Source: Actinomyces weissii | GTDB taxonomy: Bacteria; Actinomycetota; Actinomycetes; Actinomycetales; Actinomycetaceae | Length of the DNA stretch: 64,000 nucleotides | Reading direction: 5' to 3' | Assembly: GCF_016598775.1 (NCBI RefSeq) | Contig: NZ_CP066802.1 | Coordinates: 1,550,001 to 1,614,000 of the forward strand | Shown: piece after piece, positions 35,999 through 44,709 of the stretch | How the letters are laid out: each line of letters begins with the position of its first letter | How positions within the stretch are numbered: the stretch's first letter is position 1 | Position numbers and translations under genes: made by a program | Notes under the pieces: model-generated | Database searches by the model: none | Told to the model about the DNA's origin: nothing | What the model saw: only the letters and a program-made list of their open reading frames with translations

Positions 35999-36991
35999 TC
36001 AGCCGCGGGGCCGGGTCTGGCACTGGGGGCAGAACACGTGGCTGCGCCCGCCCACCACCTCAGAGCGCAGGGTGGAGCCGCAGCGGCGGCAGTCCTGCCC
36101 CGCCCGCCCGTAGACCGCCAGGCTCCGGGCGAAGAACCCGGGCGCCCCGTCGGCGTTCACGTACAGGGCGTCAAAGCTGGTGCCGCCCACGGCCAGGGCA
36201 CGCCGCATGACCGCCGCCGTCTCCTCCAGCAGCCGGGCCACGGCCGCCCGCCCCAGGGCCTTGCCGCGCCGCCGCCCGTGCAGGCAGGCGGCCCACAGGC
36301 CCTCGTCGGCGTAGATGTTGCCGACGCCGGACACGATCCCCTGGTCCAGCAGGAGGGTCTTCACGCCCCGTCCGGAGGCCCGTAGACGGGCGCTGGCCTG
36401 CTCCTGGTCCAGGTGCGGGTCCAGCAGGTCGCGGGCCACGTGGGTGGCGCTGGCCGGGATGAGGGCGCGCTGCTCCCCGCGGCCGCCGGGCAGGCCGTCG
36501 GCGGTGGGCACCAGGTCGTCCACCAGCAGGCCCCCGAACATGCGCTGGTCCACCAGGTCCAGGGCGGCCCCGGTGGGCTCGTCACCGTCCTGGTGGGCCA
36601 GGTGCAGGCGCACACGCAGGTGCCGGGGCCGGGTACTGAGGTCACGCACCAGGGTGGGGGCCTGGGTGGCGGTGAGGTCCGGCCCGGACTGCCCCAGCAC
36701 GGCGGGGTCCGGCTGGGCCTGGGCGGCGGTGCCCCGCACCAGCAGCTGGCCGGACATGCCCAGGTGGGCGCGCAGGGCGCGGCCGTCGTCCAGGGGCAGC
36801 CACATGAGCTTGCCCCGCCGGGCCGCCCCGGTGATAGTACGGCCGGTGAGCTCTTTCACGAAGGCCTGCTCCCCACCCGCCTGACGCCGCAGGGGCCGGG
36901 GGTCCAGTACCTCCACGCGCTGGACCACCCGGCCACGCAGGTGGCGCTCCAGGCCCAGGCGCACGGACTCGACCTCAGGCAGCTCAGGCAC
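35999..36991 (-). CDS. mutM: Formamidopyrimidine-DNA glycosylase
   Basis: A 330-residue base-excision repair enzyme removing 8-oxoguanine. The catalytic N-terminus is [17 protein letters not shown], with the beta-hairpin lysine in [10 protein letters not shown]. The helix-two-turn-helix has [23 protein letters not shown]. The C-terminal zinc finger is [11 protein letters not shown] followed by FCPQC. It is slightly longer than typical (about 270-290) because of an insert near residues 90-145. It overlaps the rnc end by 8 bp in the usual rnc-mutM pair. Confidence 0.95.
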   Translation of the reverse strand: MPELPEVESVRLGLERHLRGRVVQRVEVLDPRPLRRQAGGEQAFVKELTGRTITGAARRGKLMWLPLDDGRALRAHLGMSGQLLVRGTAAQAQPDPAVLGQSGPDLTATQAPTLVRDLSTRPRHLRVRLHLAHQDGDEPTGAALDLVDQRMFGGLLVDDLVPTADGLPGGRGEQRALIPASATHVARDLLDPHLDQEQASARLRASGRGVKTLLLDQGIVSGVGNIYADEGLWAACLHGRRRGKALGRAAVARLLEETAAVMRRALAVGGTSFDALYVNADGAPGFFARSLAVYGRAGQDCRRCGSTLRSEVVGGRSHVFCPQCQTRPRG

Positions 36992-37787
36992 GGGGGGCCT
37001 CGCGGTCCTGGTGGGCCAGCAGGTCGGCCCGCAGCGCCTCGTTCACGCCGGGCAGGTCCAGCCCGCCGTCGCCGCGCTCAGCCAGCAGGGAGGCGTAGGC
37101 GGCCTCTGCGGCGGCGTGCTCCGCGACCTTCTTGGAGCTGCCCACGCCCTGCCCACGCTGCTGCTCGTCCACGAATGCCTGGGCGGTGAACACACGCTGG
37201 TGGTCCGGTCCCTCGCCGCTGACCTCGTAACGGGGGCTGCCCAGTCCGTGGGCGGCGGCCAGCTCCTGCAGGCTGGTCTTCCAGTCCAGGCCGGCGCCCC
37301 GGGTCAGGGCGGTGGACAGGAAGCGGGAGACCAGGCGCTCCACCACGGTGCGGGTGGGCTCCAGGCCCGCCGTCAGGTAGGTGGCTCCGATCAGGGCCTC
37401 AACGGTGTCGGAGAGGATCGAGTCCTTGTCCCGGCCCCCGTACATGGCCTCACCGCGCCCCAGCCTTATGAACTCCCCCAGGCCCAGGTCACGGGCCACC
37501 GCCGCCAGGGCGGGCTCGGAGACGGTGGCGGCCCGCATCCGGGCCAGCTGCCCCTCAGGCAGGTCGGGGTGGCTGCGGTAGAGCCTGTCGGTGACGATGA
37601 CGCCCAGCACGGAGTCACCCAGGAACTCCAGGCGCTCGTTGGTGGGCAGGCCCCCCTGCTCGTTGGCCCAGGAGCGGTGGACCAGGGCCAGGGACAGCAG
37701 CTCGGGGTCGATCTTCTCCCCCCAGCGGTGGACCAGGGTCTCCAGGTCCTCACGGGCCGGGGGGCTGTCGCGTCGGGTGCGGACCAT
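36984..37787 (-). CDS. rnc: Ribonuclease III
   Basis: A 267-residue double-strand-specific endoribonuclease that processes rRNA and mRNA. The signature is [18 protein letters not shown], with the second acidic cluster in [20 protein letters not shown]-terminal dsRNA-binding domain runs from [15 protein letters not shown] to [13 protein letters not shown]. It starts in the stop region of the DUF177 gene and overlaps mutM. The rpmF gene, often found between DUF177 and rnc in actinobacteria, is absent here. Confidence 0.96.
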   Translation of the reverse strand: MVRTRRDSPPAREDLETLVHRWGEKIDPELLSLALVHRSWANEQGGLPTNERLEFLGDSVLGVIVTDRLYRSHPDLPEGQLARMRAATVSEPALAAVARDLGLGEFIRLGRGEAMYGGRDKDSILSDTVEALIGATYLTAGLEPTRTVVERLVSRFLSTALTRGAGLDWKTSLQELAAAHGLGSPRYEVSGEGPDHQRVFTAQAFVDEQQRGQGVGSSKKVAEHAAAEAAYASLLAERGDGGLDLPGVNEALRADLLAHQDREAPRA

Positions 37788-38386
37788 CAGCGCTGGTCCT
37801 TGCCCTGGGCGGGGGCCTGTGGCCCGGGGGCGTCGTCAGCCGGGTCCTGCAGCAGGCCCTCAAGGGCCGCCCAGCGCGGGTCCAGCGTCTCGTGGTGGTG
37901 GTCCGCGGGCAGGTCCGCCAGGCGCTCCCCGCAGTCCTGGCACAGTCCCAGGCAGTCCGGGTCGCACAGGGGTTGGAAGGGCAGGGAGCCGACCAGGGCG
38001 TCACGCAGGGCGGGCTCCAGGTCCAGGCTGGTCTCACCAAGCAGGAAGACGGGCTCCTGCGCGGCCTCGGGGTCCTCTTCCTCCTGCTGGTAGCGCTGGG
38101 CGGCCTCAGGCAGCAGGTAGAGCTCGTCGAAGGACAGGCGGGTGTCCTGGGTGACCTCCTCCAGGCAGCGCACGCACTCGCCACGCACGTGCGCCTGCAC
38201 GCTGGCCCGCACGAGCACGCCGTCCTCCGTGGAGGTCAGGGTGGCGTCCACCAGCAGCGGGGTGCCGGGCTGGGCGCCGATCATGTCCGTGCCCAGCCCC
38301 TCGGGCGCGGGCAGCTCCAGGTGGACGTCCTTGTAGGAGCCGACCTGGCGGGGCAGGTCGGCGATGTCGATCACGAGTCCGGCCAC
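37787..38386 (-). CDS. DUF177 (YceD-like) protein
   Basis: A 199-residue YceD/DUF177 protein, a family linked to 23S rRNA or ribosomal protein maturation. The core has [27 protein letters not shown], then the acidic [11 protein letters not shown] and [18 protein letters not shown], a second Cys-rich group that is usual for the family. A Pro/Gln-rich tail ends it. Its stop overlaps the rnc start. The biochemical role is not established. Confidence 0.88.
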   Translation of the reverse strand: MAGLVIDIADLPRQVGSYKDVHLELPAPEGLGTDMIGAQPGTPLLVDATLTSTEDGVLVRASVQAHVRGECVRCLEEVTQDTRLSFDELYLLPEAAQRYQQEEEDPEAAQEPVFLLGETSLDLEPALRDALVGSLPFQPLCDPDCLGLCQDCGERLADLPADHHHETLDPRWAALEGLLQDPADDAPGPQAPAQGKDQR

Positions 38387-38469
38387 GGTGTTCCTCCTGC
38401 GGGCTGGCTGACTGCGGCGGGCGCGAGCAGGCTACCGCGCCTGCGGCCCGTCCGGGAGCCGGGGGCGGT

Positions 38470-39030
38470 TCAGGCGCTGGCCGGGTCCACGGACCAGCCG
38501 GGGCGACGGCGTCCCGCGGCGGCCTGCGGCTTGGCGGGGGCAACGGGCTGCTCCAGGGGCTCGGCGGTGCGGGCGGCCAGGACCTCGCGGCCGGAGCGGA
38601 TCTGCTCGGCGATGCGGTCTACCTCCTCCTGCAGGCCCACCAGGGAGCGCTCCGCGTACTGGTCCGCGCCCCGGCGCATCTCGGCCGCCTTGGCCTCCGC
38701 TGCGGCGACGATCTCGTCGGCGCGCTGGACGGCCAGGCGGGTGATGCTCTCGGCGGAGACCAGGCGCTCGGCCTCCTCGTGGGCGCGGCGCAGGATCTTG
38801 TCGGAGTCGGCACGCCCCTGGGCCAGTACGGAGTCGGCGTCGGCCAGCACCGCACCGGCGCGGCGCACGGCGGCAGGCACGGCACGGCGGGCCTTCTCCA
38901 CCAGATCCAGGGCCTGCTCCCGGTTGACCAGTACGGAGGAGCTCATGGGCATGTTGCGGGCGGTGACGATCAGCTCCTCGATCTCGTCGAGGATCTGGAT
39001 CAGGTTCTCGCCGGAAGTGCTGGTGGGCAT
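38470..39030 (-). CDS. DivIVA/ATP-synthase-b-like coiled-coil protein
   Basis: A 186-residue predominantly helical protein. It opens with ENLIQILDEIEELIVTARNMP, followed by a long Ala/Glu/Arg coiled coil (residues about 40-150, with LRRAHEEAERLVS and VAAAEAKAAEMRRGADQYAE) and a Pro/Ala/Arg tail. It resembles the small actinobacterial cell-division-initiation-like proteins found beside coaD and DUF177. There is no membrane helix. It probably supports polar growth or septation, but this is inferred from family resemblance only. Confidence 0.7.
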   Translation of the reverse strand: MPTSTSGENLIQILDEIEELIVTARNMPMSSSVLVNREQALDLVEKARRAVPAAVRRAGAVLADADSVLAQGRADSDKILRRAHEEAERLVSAESITRLAVQRADEIVAAAEAKAAEMRRGADQYAERSLVGLQEEVDRIAEQIRSGREVLAARTAEPLEQPVAPAKPQAAAGRRRPGWSVDPASA

Positions 39031-39040
39031 CAGTGGCTTC

Positions 39041-39571
39041 CTATCGTTGGGCTTGCAGGGTCTGTTGGTCCGGGCTGCCAGCTGCTGGCAGCCCGGGCAG
39101 CGCCTGGCGCAGGGCCTCGGCTACCGCCGGGGGCACGAAGCCGGAGACGTCCGCACCAAAGCGGGCCGCCTCCTTGACCAGGCTGGAGGAGACGTGCGCC
39201 AAGGCCGGTGAGGCGGCCAGGAAGAAGGTCTCGGGGCCACCGATCTCCCGGTTCAGCAGGGCCATCGGCGCCTCCGCGTCCAGGTCGGTGCCGGAGCGCA
39301 GCCCCTTGATTATGGCCCGGGCCCCCACCTGCTCGCAGTACGAGGCGAGCAGCCCGGGCATGACGTCCACGCTGGCACCTGCTAGTCCTTCCAGGCTCTG
39401 GCGGGCCAGGCGCACGCGGGTCTCGGCGTCAAAGAGCTGGTGCCCGGCCTTGGCCGGGTTGACGCCGACGGCGAGCACCACCTGGTCAAAGGTGCGCAGG
39501 GCACGGCGCACGATGTCCACGTGCCCGAGGGTGATCGGGTCAAAGCTCCCTGGGTACACAGCCAGCGTCAT
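39041..39571 (-). CDS. coaD: Phosphopantetheine adenylyltransferase
   Basis: A 176-residue enzyme making dephospho-CoA from phosphopantetheine and ATP. The T/HxGH motif is AVYPGSFDPITLGHVDIV. Other conserved parts are ARAIIKGLRSGTDLDAEAPMALLNREI and ETFFLAASPALAHVSSSLVKEAARFGADVSGFVPP. ATG 39571 sits exactly where CoaD begins. TACGGT 7 nt upstream suggests a leaderless promoter, although a G-run could also aid initiation. rsmD, its usual upstream neighbour, lies about 15 kb away in reverse orientation. Confidence 0.95.
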   Translation of the reverse strand: MTLAVYPGSFDPITLGHVDIVRRALRTFDQVVLAVGVNPAKAGHQLFDAETRVRLARQSLEGLAGASVDVMPGLLASYCEQVGARAIIKGLRSGTDLDAEAPMALLNREIGGPETFFLAASPALAHVSSSLVKEAARFGADVSGFVPPAVAEALRQALPGLPAAGSPDQQTLQAQR

Positions 39572-39706
39572 GCCCCCCACCGTAGCCGCAGGCCTTAGGT
39601 CCTGCGGGGACGCGCGCCGAGGCGTCCCACAGTGTGGGGGCTCACCACCGGCGTCGTCAGCCTGCCGAGTCGTCCCGGCCGCCTGGGTGCCCGCCGGGCC
39701 GCGGCG

Positions 39707-39712
39707 TATAGT
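39707..39712 (+). promoter_or_regulatory. -10 element of the LacI-family gene
   Basis: TATAGT lies 7 nt before the ATG at 39720 and no Shine-Dalgarno is present. The message is therefore predicted to be leaderless, starting at or within a base or two of the A of the start codon. Confidence 0.55.
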
Positions 39713-39719
39713 CGGCGCT

Positions 39720-40721
39720 ATGCCCAGTCGAGTGACCTTGGCGGATGTCGCCGCTGCCGCAGCAGTCTCCGCCCAGACGGTCTCGCGGGTGCTCAACGAC
39801 CACCCCTCGGTGCGTCCGGAGACCCGCAGGCGGGTGCTCAGCGCGGTCAGGTCCCTGGGCTACGAGCCGAACCTGGCGGCCCGCTCCCTGGCCGCAGGCT
39901 CCTCCGGTGCCGTGGGGATCCTGCTGACCACGGACCTTTCCCACGGCATGACCTCCACCTTCGCGGCCCTGGCCCGGGCGGTGCGCGAGCAGGGCGGGCA
40001 GTTCGTGCTGGCCACGGCTGACAGCGTCCGGCGCTCCTCTATCGAGGCCGCCCTGGCCCACCTGCGCGGTTACCGGGTCAAGGCCACCGTGGTGCTGACG
40101 CAGCGCGCCAACGTCCTGTCGGTACTGGCCTCCCAGCGGGACCCGGGTCCGGTGGTCACCGTGATCTCCGGGCAGCACGACTCGGAGGTGTTCCCCACCG
40201 TGTCCATCAACCAGGTGGAAGGAGCCCGCCTGGCCACCCGCCACCTCCTGGAGGGGGGTCGCAGGCGCCTGCTGCACGTCTCGGGCGACCTCTCCTGGCA
40301 GGACGCCTCCGAGCGCCTGGCCGCCTACCAGGACGCCTGCCTGCAGGCGGGCGTGCCGGACCGCTGGCTGTCCACCGGCTCCTGGACCGGGGAGGGCGGG
40401 GCGCGGGTGGCCCGCCGTCTGCTGGAGGACGGCCTGCCGGAGGGCGTATTCGCCGGCAACGACGACATCGCCCTGGGAATCTGCCACGAGCTGCTCGCAG
40501 CCGGGGTGCGGATTCCCGACGACGTCGCGGTGGTGGGCTTTGACGACGTCCCCCAGGCGCGCTGGGCCACGCCCTCGCTGAGCAGCGTCTTCCAGGACTT
40601 TGACGCCCTGGGGCGGGCGGCCCTGGCGGCAGCGCTGCGGCTGGTGGAGGACCGCCAGCCGCGCCACGAGGTGCTCACTCCCCAGCTGGTGGTGCGCGAC
40701 TCCTCCGCCACCAGGTCCTGA
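39720..40721 (+). CDS. LacI-family transcriptional regulator
   Basis: A 333-residue repressor. The helix-turn-helix is TLADVAAAAAVSAQTVSRVLNDHPSVRPETRRRVLSA and the hinge is NLAARSLA. The sugar-binding domain shows VGILLTTDLSHGM, NQVEGARLATRHLLEGGRRRLLHVSG, GVFAGNDDIALGICHELLAAGVRIPDDVAVVGFDDVPQARWATPSLSSV. It lies at the end of the fucose locus, facing fucP. A LacI-type palindrome in the fucI-fucA divergent promoter is a plausible target, so a fucose-pathway repressor is the best guess. Confidence 0.9.
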   Translation: MPSRVTLADVAAAAAVSAQTVSRVLNDHPSVRPETRRRVLSAVRSLGYEPNLAARSLAAGSSGAVGILLTTDLSHGMTSTFAALARAVREQGGQFVLATADSVRRSSIEAALAHLRGYRVKATVVLTQRANVLSVLASQRDPGPVVTVISGQHDSEVFPTVSINQVEGARLATRHLLEGGRRRLLHVSGDLSWQDASERLAAYQDACLQAGVPDRWLSTGSWTGEGGARVARRLLEDGLPEGVFAGNDDIALGICHELLAAGVRIPDDVAVVGFDDVPQARWATPSLSSVFQDFDALGRAALAAALRLVEDRQPRHEVLTPQLVVRDSSATRS

Positions 40722-40891
40722 TACAGGCCGTCCCGCACACGGCCGGACCCCAGCGACCGCCCCCGCTCACCCCACGCCGTCTGCCTGCTGCCCGGCCCGG
40801 AGGCAGCCGGGCACCCGCCCGGGGCAGGCCCGCGCCTCCGTCTGGTGGAGGCTGCCAGGCCCGCCCGGGCGGGCACTCGGAACGCCTTGCC

Positions 40892-42232
40892 TCAGGCCGT
40901 CGCGGCTGCGCTCACCGGCCGGGGCGTGCGCAGGGTGTACAGGCCGTAGGCGGCCACCACCAGGAAGCACCCGGCCACCGTGATGTAGGAGACGGCGGGT
41001 GAGGTCCGGTCCATGATGGCGCTCTGCACCAGCGGCATGGTGGCCCCGCCGATAATCACCATGACCAGCCCGGCGGCCCCGTACTTGGTGTCCTCCCCCA
41101 GGCCGGTCAGGGCCTCCCCGTAGATGGTAGGGAACAGCAGGGAGATACAGGCGGACAGCGAGATGATGGCCAGCACGCCGAGCAGGTTCACGCTGACCAT
41201 GGCGAACAGGGACAGCGCCACGCCCAGGGAGCACATGAGCAGGAGCAGCTTGCGCGCGTCGTAGCGGCCCATCAGCCCCACCATCAGGAACCGGAAGACC
41301 AGGAAGATGATCAGGCTGGCCTGGAGCCAGTACCCGGCCACCTTGTCCGTGACCCCCAGGGCCTCGGTGACGTAGTGCAGGGTGAAGGTCCAGATGCAGG
41401 TCTGGGCGGACACGTTGAAGTACTGCGCCACCACCCCGAAGCTGTAGCGCTTGTTGCGGACCAGGCGCATGAGGCGGCCCGGGCCGCCGCTGCCCTCCGC
41501 CTGGGCCTGCTCCGGCCGCTCGTGGACCTTGACGCGGCCGATCATCACGGCCAGCAGGATGTAGAGCAGCCCGAGGGCCACGTAGGGGCCCATCACGGCC
41601 TGGAGCTCGGCGCTCTGGGTGGCCAGCAGGGCCTCCTCGCTCATGGCGGCCCGCTGCTCGGCGGTGGCCGGGTTGACCTTGGGCAGGATCAGCAGGGCGG
41701 CCAGCAGCACCCCCAGGTTGGAGCCGATGGGGTTGAAGGCCTGGGCGAAGTTCAGCCGCCTGGTGGCGTTGTGCTCCGGCCCCATGGACATGACGAAGGG
41801 GTTGGCGCTGATCTCCAGGATGGACAGCCCGGCTGCCAGGGTGAACAGGGCGGTCAGGAAGACCGAGTAGGTCATCACGTAGGCGGCGGGGATGAACAGG
41901 AGTCCACCGGTTCCCGCCAGCACCAGCCCGATCAGCACCCCGCCCTTGTACCCCAGGCGGCTGTTGATGAAGGCCGCGGGGATCGCCAGGCAGAAGTAGG
42001 CCCCGTAGTAGGCCGACTGCACCAGGGAGGACTGCAGGTTGGTCATGGAGAACACGGAGCGGAACACCTTGACCAGGGGGTCGGTCATGTTCCCGGCCAG
42101 GCCCCAGGCCGCGAAGCAGGAGACCAGCAGGCAGAAGGGCAGCACCATCCCTGGGTAGAGGAAGCCTTTGTCCGCCGTCCCCTGGGAGGCGTCTGCGGGG
42201 GCCTGGGCGGTGGTGGTCCGGACGGCGGCCAT
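40892..42232 (-). CDS. fucP: L-fucose:H+ symporter (FucP-like MFS)
   Basis: A 446-residue 12-helix major-facilitator protein importing L-fucose with protons. FucP features include FAAWGLAGNMTDPLVKVF, SLVQSAYYGAYFCLAIPAA and GLSILEISANPFVMSMGPE, then RLNFAQAFNPIGSNLGVLLAA. ATG 42232 overlaps the fucU stop in TGATG. It is the last gene of the minus-strand operon fucI-fucK-fucU-fucP. The gene itself looks intact although every gene upstream is damaged. Its expression now depends on whatever promoter lies in or left of the island. Confidence 0.9.
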   Translation of the reverse strand: MAAVRTTTAQAPADASQGTADKGFLYPGMVLPFCLLVSCFAAWGLAGNMTDPLVKVFRSVFSMTNLQSSLVQSAYYGAYFCLAIPAAFINSRLGYKGGVLIGLVLAGTGGLLFIPAAYVMTYSVFLTALFTLAAGLSILEISANPFVMSMGPEHNATRRLNFAQAFNPIGSNLGVLLAALLILPKVNPATAEQRAAMSEEALLATQSAELQAVMGPYVALGLLYILLAVMIGRVKVHERPEQAQAEGSGGPGRLMRLVRNKRYSFGVVAQYFNVSAQTCIWTFTLHYVTEALGVTDKVAGYWLQASLIIFLVFRFLMVGLMGRYDARKLLLLMCSLGVALSLFAMVSVNLLGVLAIISLSACISLLFPTIYGEALTGLGEDTKYGAAGLVMVIIGGATMPLVQSAIMDRTSPAVSYITVAGCFLVVAAYGLYTLRTPRPVSAAATA

Positions 42233-42661
42233 CACAGCACCCCTTTCTTGAGGATCAGGTTGCCGTACAGGGCGGTCTCACCGGTGAGCACCACGGCGTG
42301 CACGCTGGGGGTGTGCTCGTAGAAGGCCATGCGCTCAATGGTCTTGACGGCGACCGGCCCGGCCTCCTGCTCCGCCTCGGTCCAGATCTGCTCGTAGACG
42401 TCCCACACCGGGGGGGCGGGGGTCGTCGCCGACGGTCTGCATCAGGGCCACCTGGTAGCTGCTGTAGCGGTCCAGGGGCATGAGCTCCAGGACGGAGCGC
42501 AGCAGCTCGGGGATGCCCAGCCCGTCGGCACGGATGGTGCGCGGGTGCAGGTGGTGCCCGGGGAAGTTGGCGTCTGCCAGGAGGATCTCGTCCCCGTGCC
42601 CCATCTCCATGAGCGTCTTGACGAGCTCGGGTGAGAGGTTTGCTGGGATCTTGCGGAGCAT
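42232..42661 (-). pseudogene. fucU: L-fucose mutarotase, frameshifted
   Basis: The first frame reads MLRKIPANLSPELVKTLMEM, GDEILLADANFPGHHLHPRTIRADGL and ends VALMQTVGDDPRPP, good FucU to about residue 83. Homology then continues in another frame as WDVYEQIWTEAEQEAG, IERMAFYEHTPSVHAVVLTGE and LYGNLILKKGVL. The break is at a run of seven C on the coding strand (seven G at 42410-42416). Removing one base restores one frame. FucU interconverts fucose anomers. It could be a true mutation, a phase-variable tract or a sequencing error. The ATG follows AAAGGAG. Confidence 0.85.
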
Positions 42662-42710
42662 CGTTGCTCCTTTCTGGTCGTCTGTCTGTGTTGGTGGGGT
42701 GCGGGCGCGC

Positions 42711-43145
42711 TCAGCCGACGGCGTCGAGCAGGCGCTCCTGCATGAGGTTGAGCGCCTCTGGGTCAGCGGGCTCAACGGTGTGCGGGCGGACGGTGCGGGC
42801 CACTACCTGTGCCCGCTGGCCCGGGGCGATGGCTCCGGTGGCTTCCAGCTGGCTGAGCAGGTTGCCCAGGGCGCTGGCCTCGGTGGCCCCGACGACGACC
42901 TGGCGCCCGCAGGCGGAGGCGGTCATCTGGGCGAGCAGGGTGTTGCGGGCGCCGCCGCCCACCAGGTGCACGGGGGCGTCCGCGGCCAGGGCGGGGCCCA
43001 GCACCCGGCTGAGCTGCTCGGCGTAGGCGGCGTGGGCGCAGGCCAACGCCGCAGCCAGGGACCCCACGTCCCACCCAACGCCCTCAGGGCCAAGTCCCTC
43101 AAAGCGGATGAACGTGGTCAAGTCAGGGAGAGACCAGGGAAGCAC
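42711..43145 (-). pseudogene. fucK: L-fuculokinase/rhamnulokinase, C-terminal remnant
   Basis: Only the last 120-145 residues of an FGGY-type deoxysugar kinase remain. The conserved part is VHLVGGGARNTLLAQMTASACGRQVVVGATEASALGNLLSQL, the ATP-binding end of fuculokinase and rhamnulokinase. The first 25 residues of the present frame (MLPWSLPDL and on) do not look like the family, and base composition changes around 43080-43150. The original 5' part (some 340 residues) has therefore been replaced by the island. Operon position between fucI and fucU supports fucK. Confidence 0.8.
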
Positions 43146-43363
43146 TGGAAAGGCCTATGCCTTTCGGACGCGTTGGCCTAACAGCCCCTGCCATCGGAAG
43201 ACTTCGCCCGCCACCCAGGCAGCGACGCGCCCACATCCCCGACCACCCATAGCCTCGAAACCCACATGCCGAGGGCTAGGAAGAGCCATGCCACTGTTCT
43301 CATATTCTGAAACACCCACCCCTGCTATTGACAGGCTAATTGCATTAACCCTAGGGTCACCAT
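43146..43363 (+). promoter_or_regulatory. Upstream region of the island operon
   Basis: A 218-bp stretch without a gene. TTGACA at 43329-43334 is a good -35 hexamer, but no strong -10 lies 16-18 bp downstream (the best match is CTAGGG). AGGG 10 nt before the ATG at 43364 is a weak ribosome site. It is the only candidate promoter region for the island operon. Confidence 0.4.
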
Positions 43364-44464
43364 ATGGAGATGGTTTACGCATCAGTTCCACAACTGCCAG
43401 CAGAGTCAAACACAACACTGGAAGCCTCATTCCTCCCTGGGGTTCTTGATAAGTTAGTGCTTTCGCTGCTCCGGGAGTATCCACGCAAAACTTTTGGTTT
43501 CCTGTACGCAAACGAAGGCGAAACGAGCGTCGCAGACTATTACATCTTCCACGACGACGACCGCTCGAAGGAAGAAGTAGCTAGATCATTTGAGAGTATC
43601 GGCGAGTATTACCGACACAACAGCAATGCCGGCTTCCTGGCAACAGCAACAGAAGTTGTGGCAGAAAACGAACACCGCAAGGCAATGAGATATCGTCGCG
43701 TCGCCGCATTTCACACCCACCTTCGACATCCGGCATACTTTGCCGAAGTCGACCAGTAACTTCACCCTATTCCCAGCCTATGGCATTTCCTAGTTAGCCT
43801 TATAAACCCAGCACACCCAGAACTGGCCGCCTTCATGATCAAGGGAGGACAAGCCTTCCAGATACCCATCATTAATCAATCCAGCCCCTCTCCCACCATC
43901 ACACCCACCCTACAGCAGCCTCGCCTTCTCGACAGCGTCGAATTTCTCGACGTCGGGGGCGGGTTACAGGTCAGCAAGACAATGATAACAGTCGAGCAAT
44001 ACTATAAGGTATTCAGCTACGACATCCCTGAGTTCACTGACGCCCACTATCTCAACCAACCGATGGTAAACGTCTCCTGGAATGATGCCACTACATTTTG
44101 CACAATCACCGGAACAAGGTTATTAACTCCCGCAGAATGGGACAGATTGTGCGACGATCAGGTTGCCACACAAAGGCAAGGCATGAGAGCCCCGGAACTT
44201 CTTCAATATGCCGTGTTCAGCGAAAGTCCCAACAACCGCCTACAGAGAGTAGCAACAAAGAAACCTAACAAGTTTGGCCTCTATGACATGCTCGGCAATG
44301 CGTGGGAGTGGTGTGACAGCGCAAATCCCATTCAAGCCCCGAGCAAAGGCGGCAGCTACTTCTCTTTCGCAGAGATGTGCCGTTCGACCATCTCCGTCGA
44401 TCTACCAAAAACGTATCGCGCACGAGACCTGGGTTTTCGCGTCTGCTATAGGAGTAACTCATGA
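43364..44464 (+). pseudogene. JAB/MPN metalloprotease-FGE-like fusion, interrupted by in-frame TAA
   Basis: One continuous frame of about 366 codons broken only by TAA at 43757-43759. Upstream is a JAB/JAMM domain with the YPRKTFGFLYA glutamate region and FHTHLRHPAYFAEVD, where the usual Ser of HxH-x7-S-x2-D is Ala. After the stop the same frame continues LHPIPSLWHFLVSLINPAHPELAAFMIKGG, the end of the JAB fold. An FGE-sulfatase/SUMF1-like domain follows (PMVNVSWNDATTFC, TRLLTPAEWDRLC, FGLYDMLGNAWEWCD, GGSYF, LGFRVCYR). JAB proteases cleave sulfur-carrier adducts or tails. FGE-like domains do oxidative chemistry on Cys, or C-S bond formation. The second half could restart at ATG 43835, but no clear ribosome site is seen. 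Confidence 0.75.
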
Positions 44465-44700
44465 TCGCCACTTTCTTTGACTATACTGTAGAGTTCTCAA
44501 AAGTCAACCAGCTATCCGAAGTTGTCTCTATAATGGCGCAAGAATGCCCTGAGTTCACCGATGCGTGCCTGCTAGACCAGAAGAATCTTCACCCCTCTGT
44601 GATTGTAGTGGTTGATGGTGTAGTCATCAACCAAACAAGGGACTCCTGCCTCTCTGGCGCAAGTTCAGTGGAGTTTCTTCTACAATTGTCAGGAGGCTGA
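44461..44700 (+). CDS. ThiS/MoaD-like sulfur carrier ending in Gly-Gly
   Basis: A 79-residue beta-grasp protein. Its hallmark is the C-terminal QLSGG immediately before the stop, the site of adenylation and thiocarboxylation. The body alternates beta-like stretches (ATFFDYTVEFSKV, SVIVVVDGVVINQ) and helix (VVSIMAQECPEF) as in ThiS/MoaD. The ATG overlaps the preceding stop (ATGA). The partner enzymes, a JAB protease and an E1-like adenylyltransferase, flank it directly, as in CysO-Mec-MoeZ or thioquinolobactin-type systems. No C-terminal extension needs cleaving, so the JAB partner would act on adducts rather than on a precursor. Confidence 0.75.
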   Translation: MIATFFDYTVEFSKVNQLSEVVSIMAQECPEFTDACLLDQKNLHPSVIVVVDGVVINQTRDSCLSGASSVEFLLQLSGG

Positions 44701-44709
44701 CACTTCATC

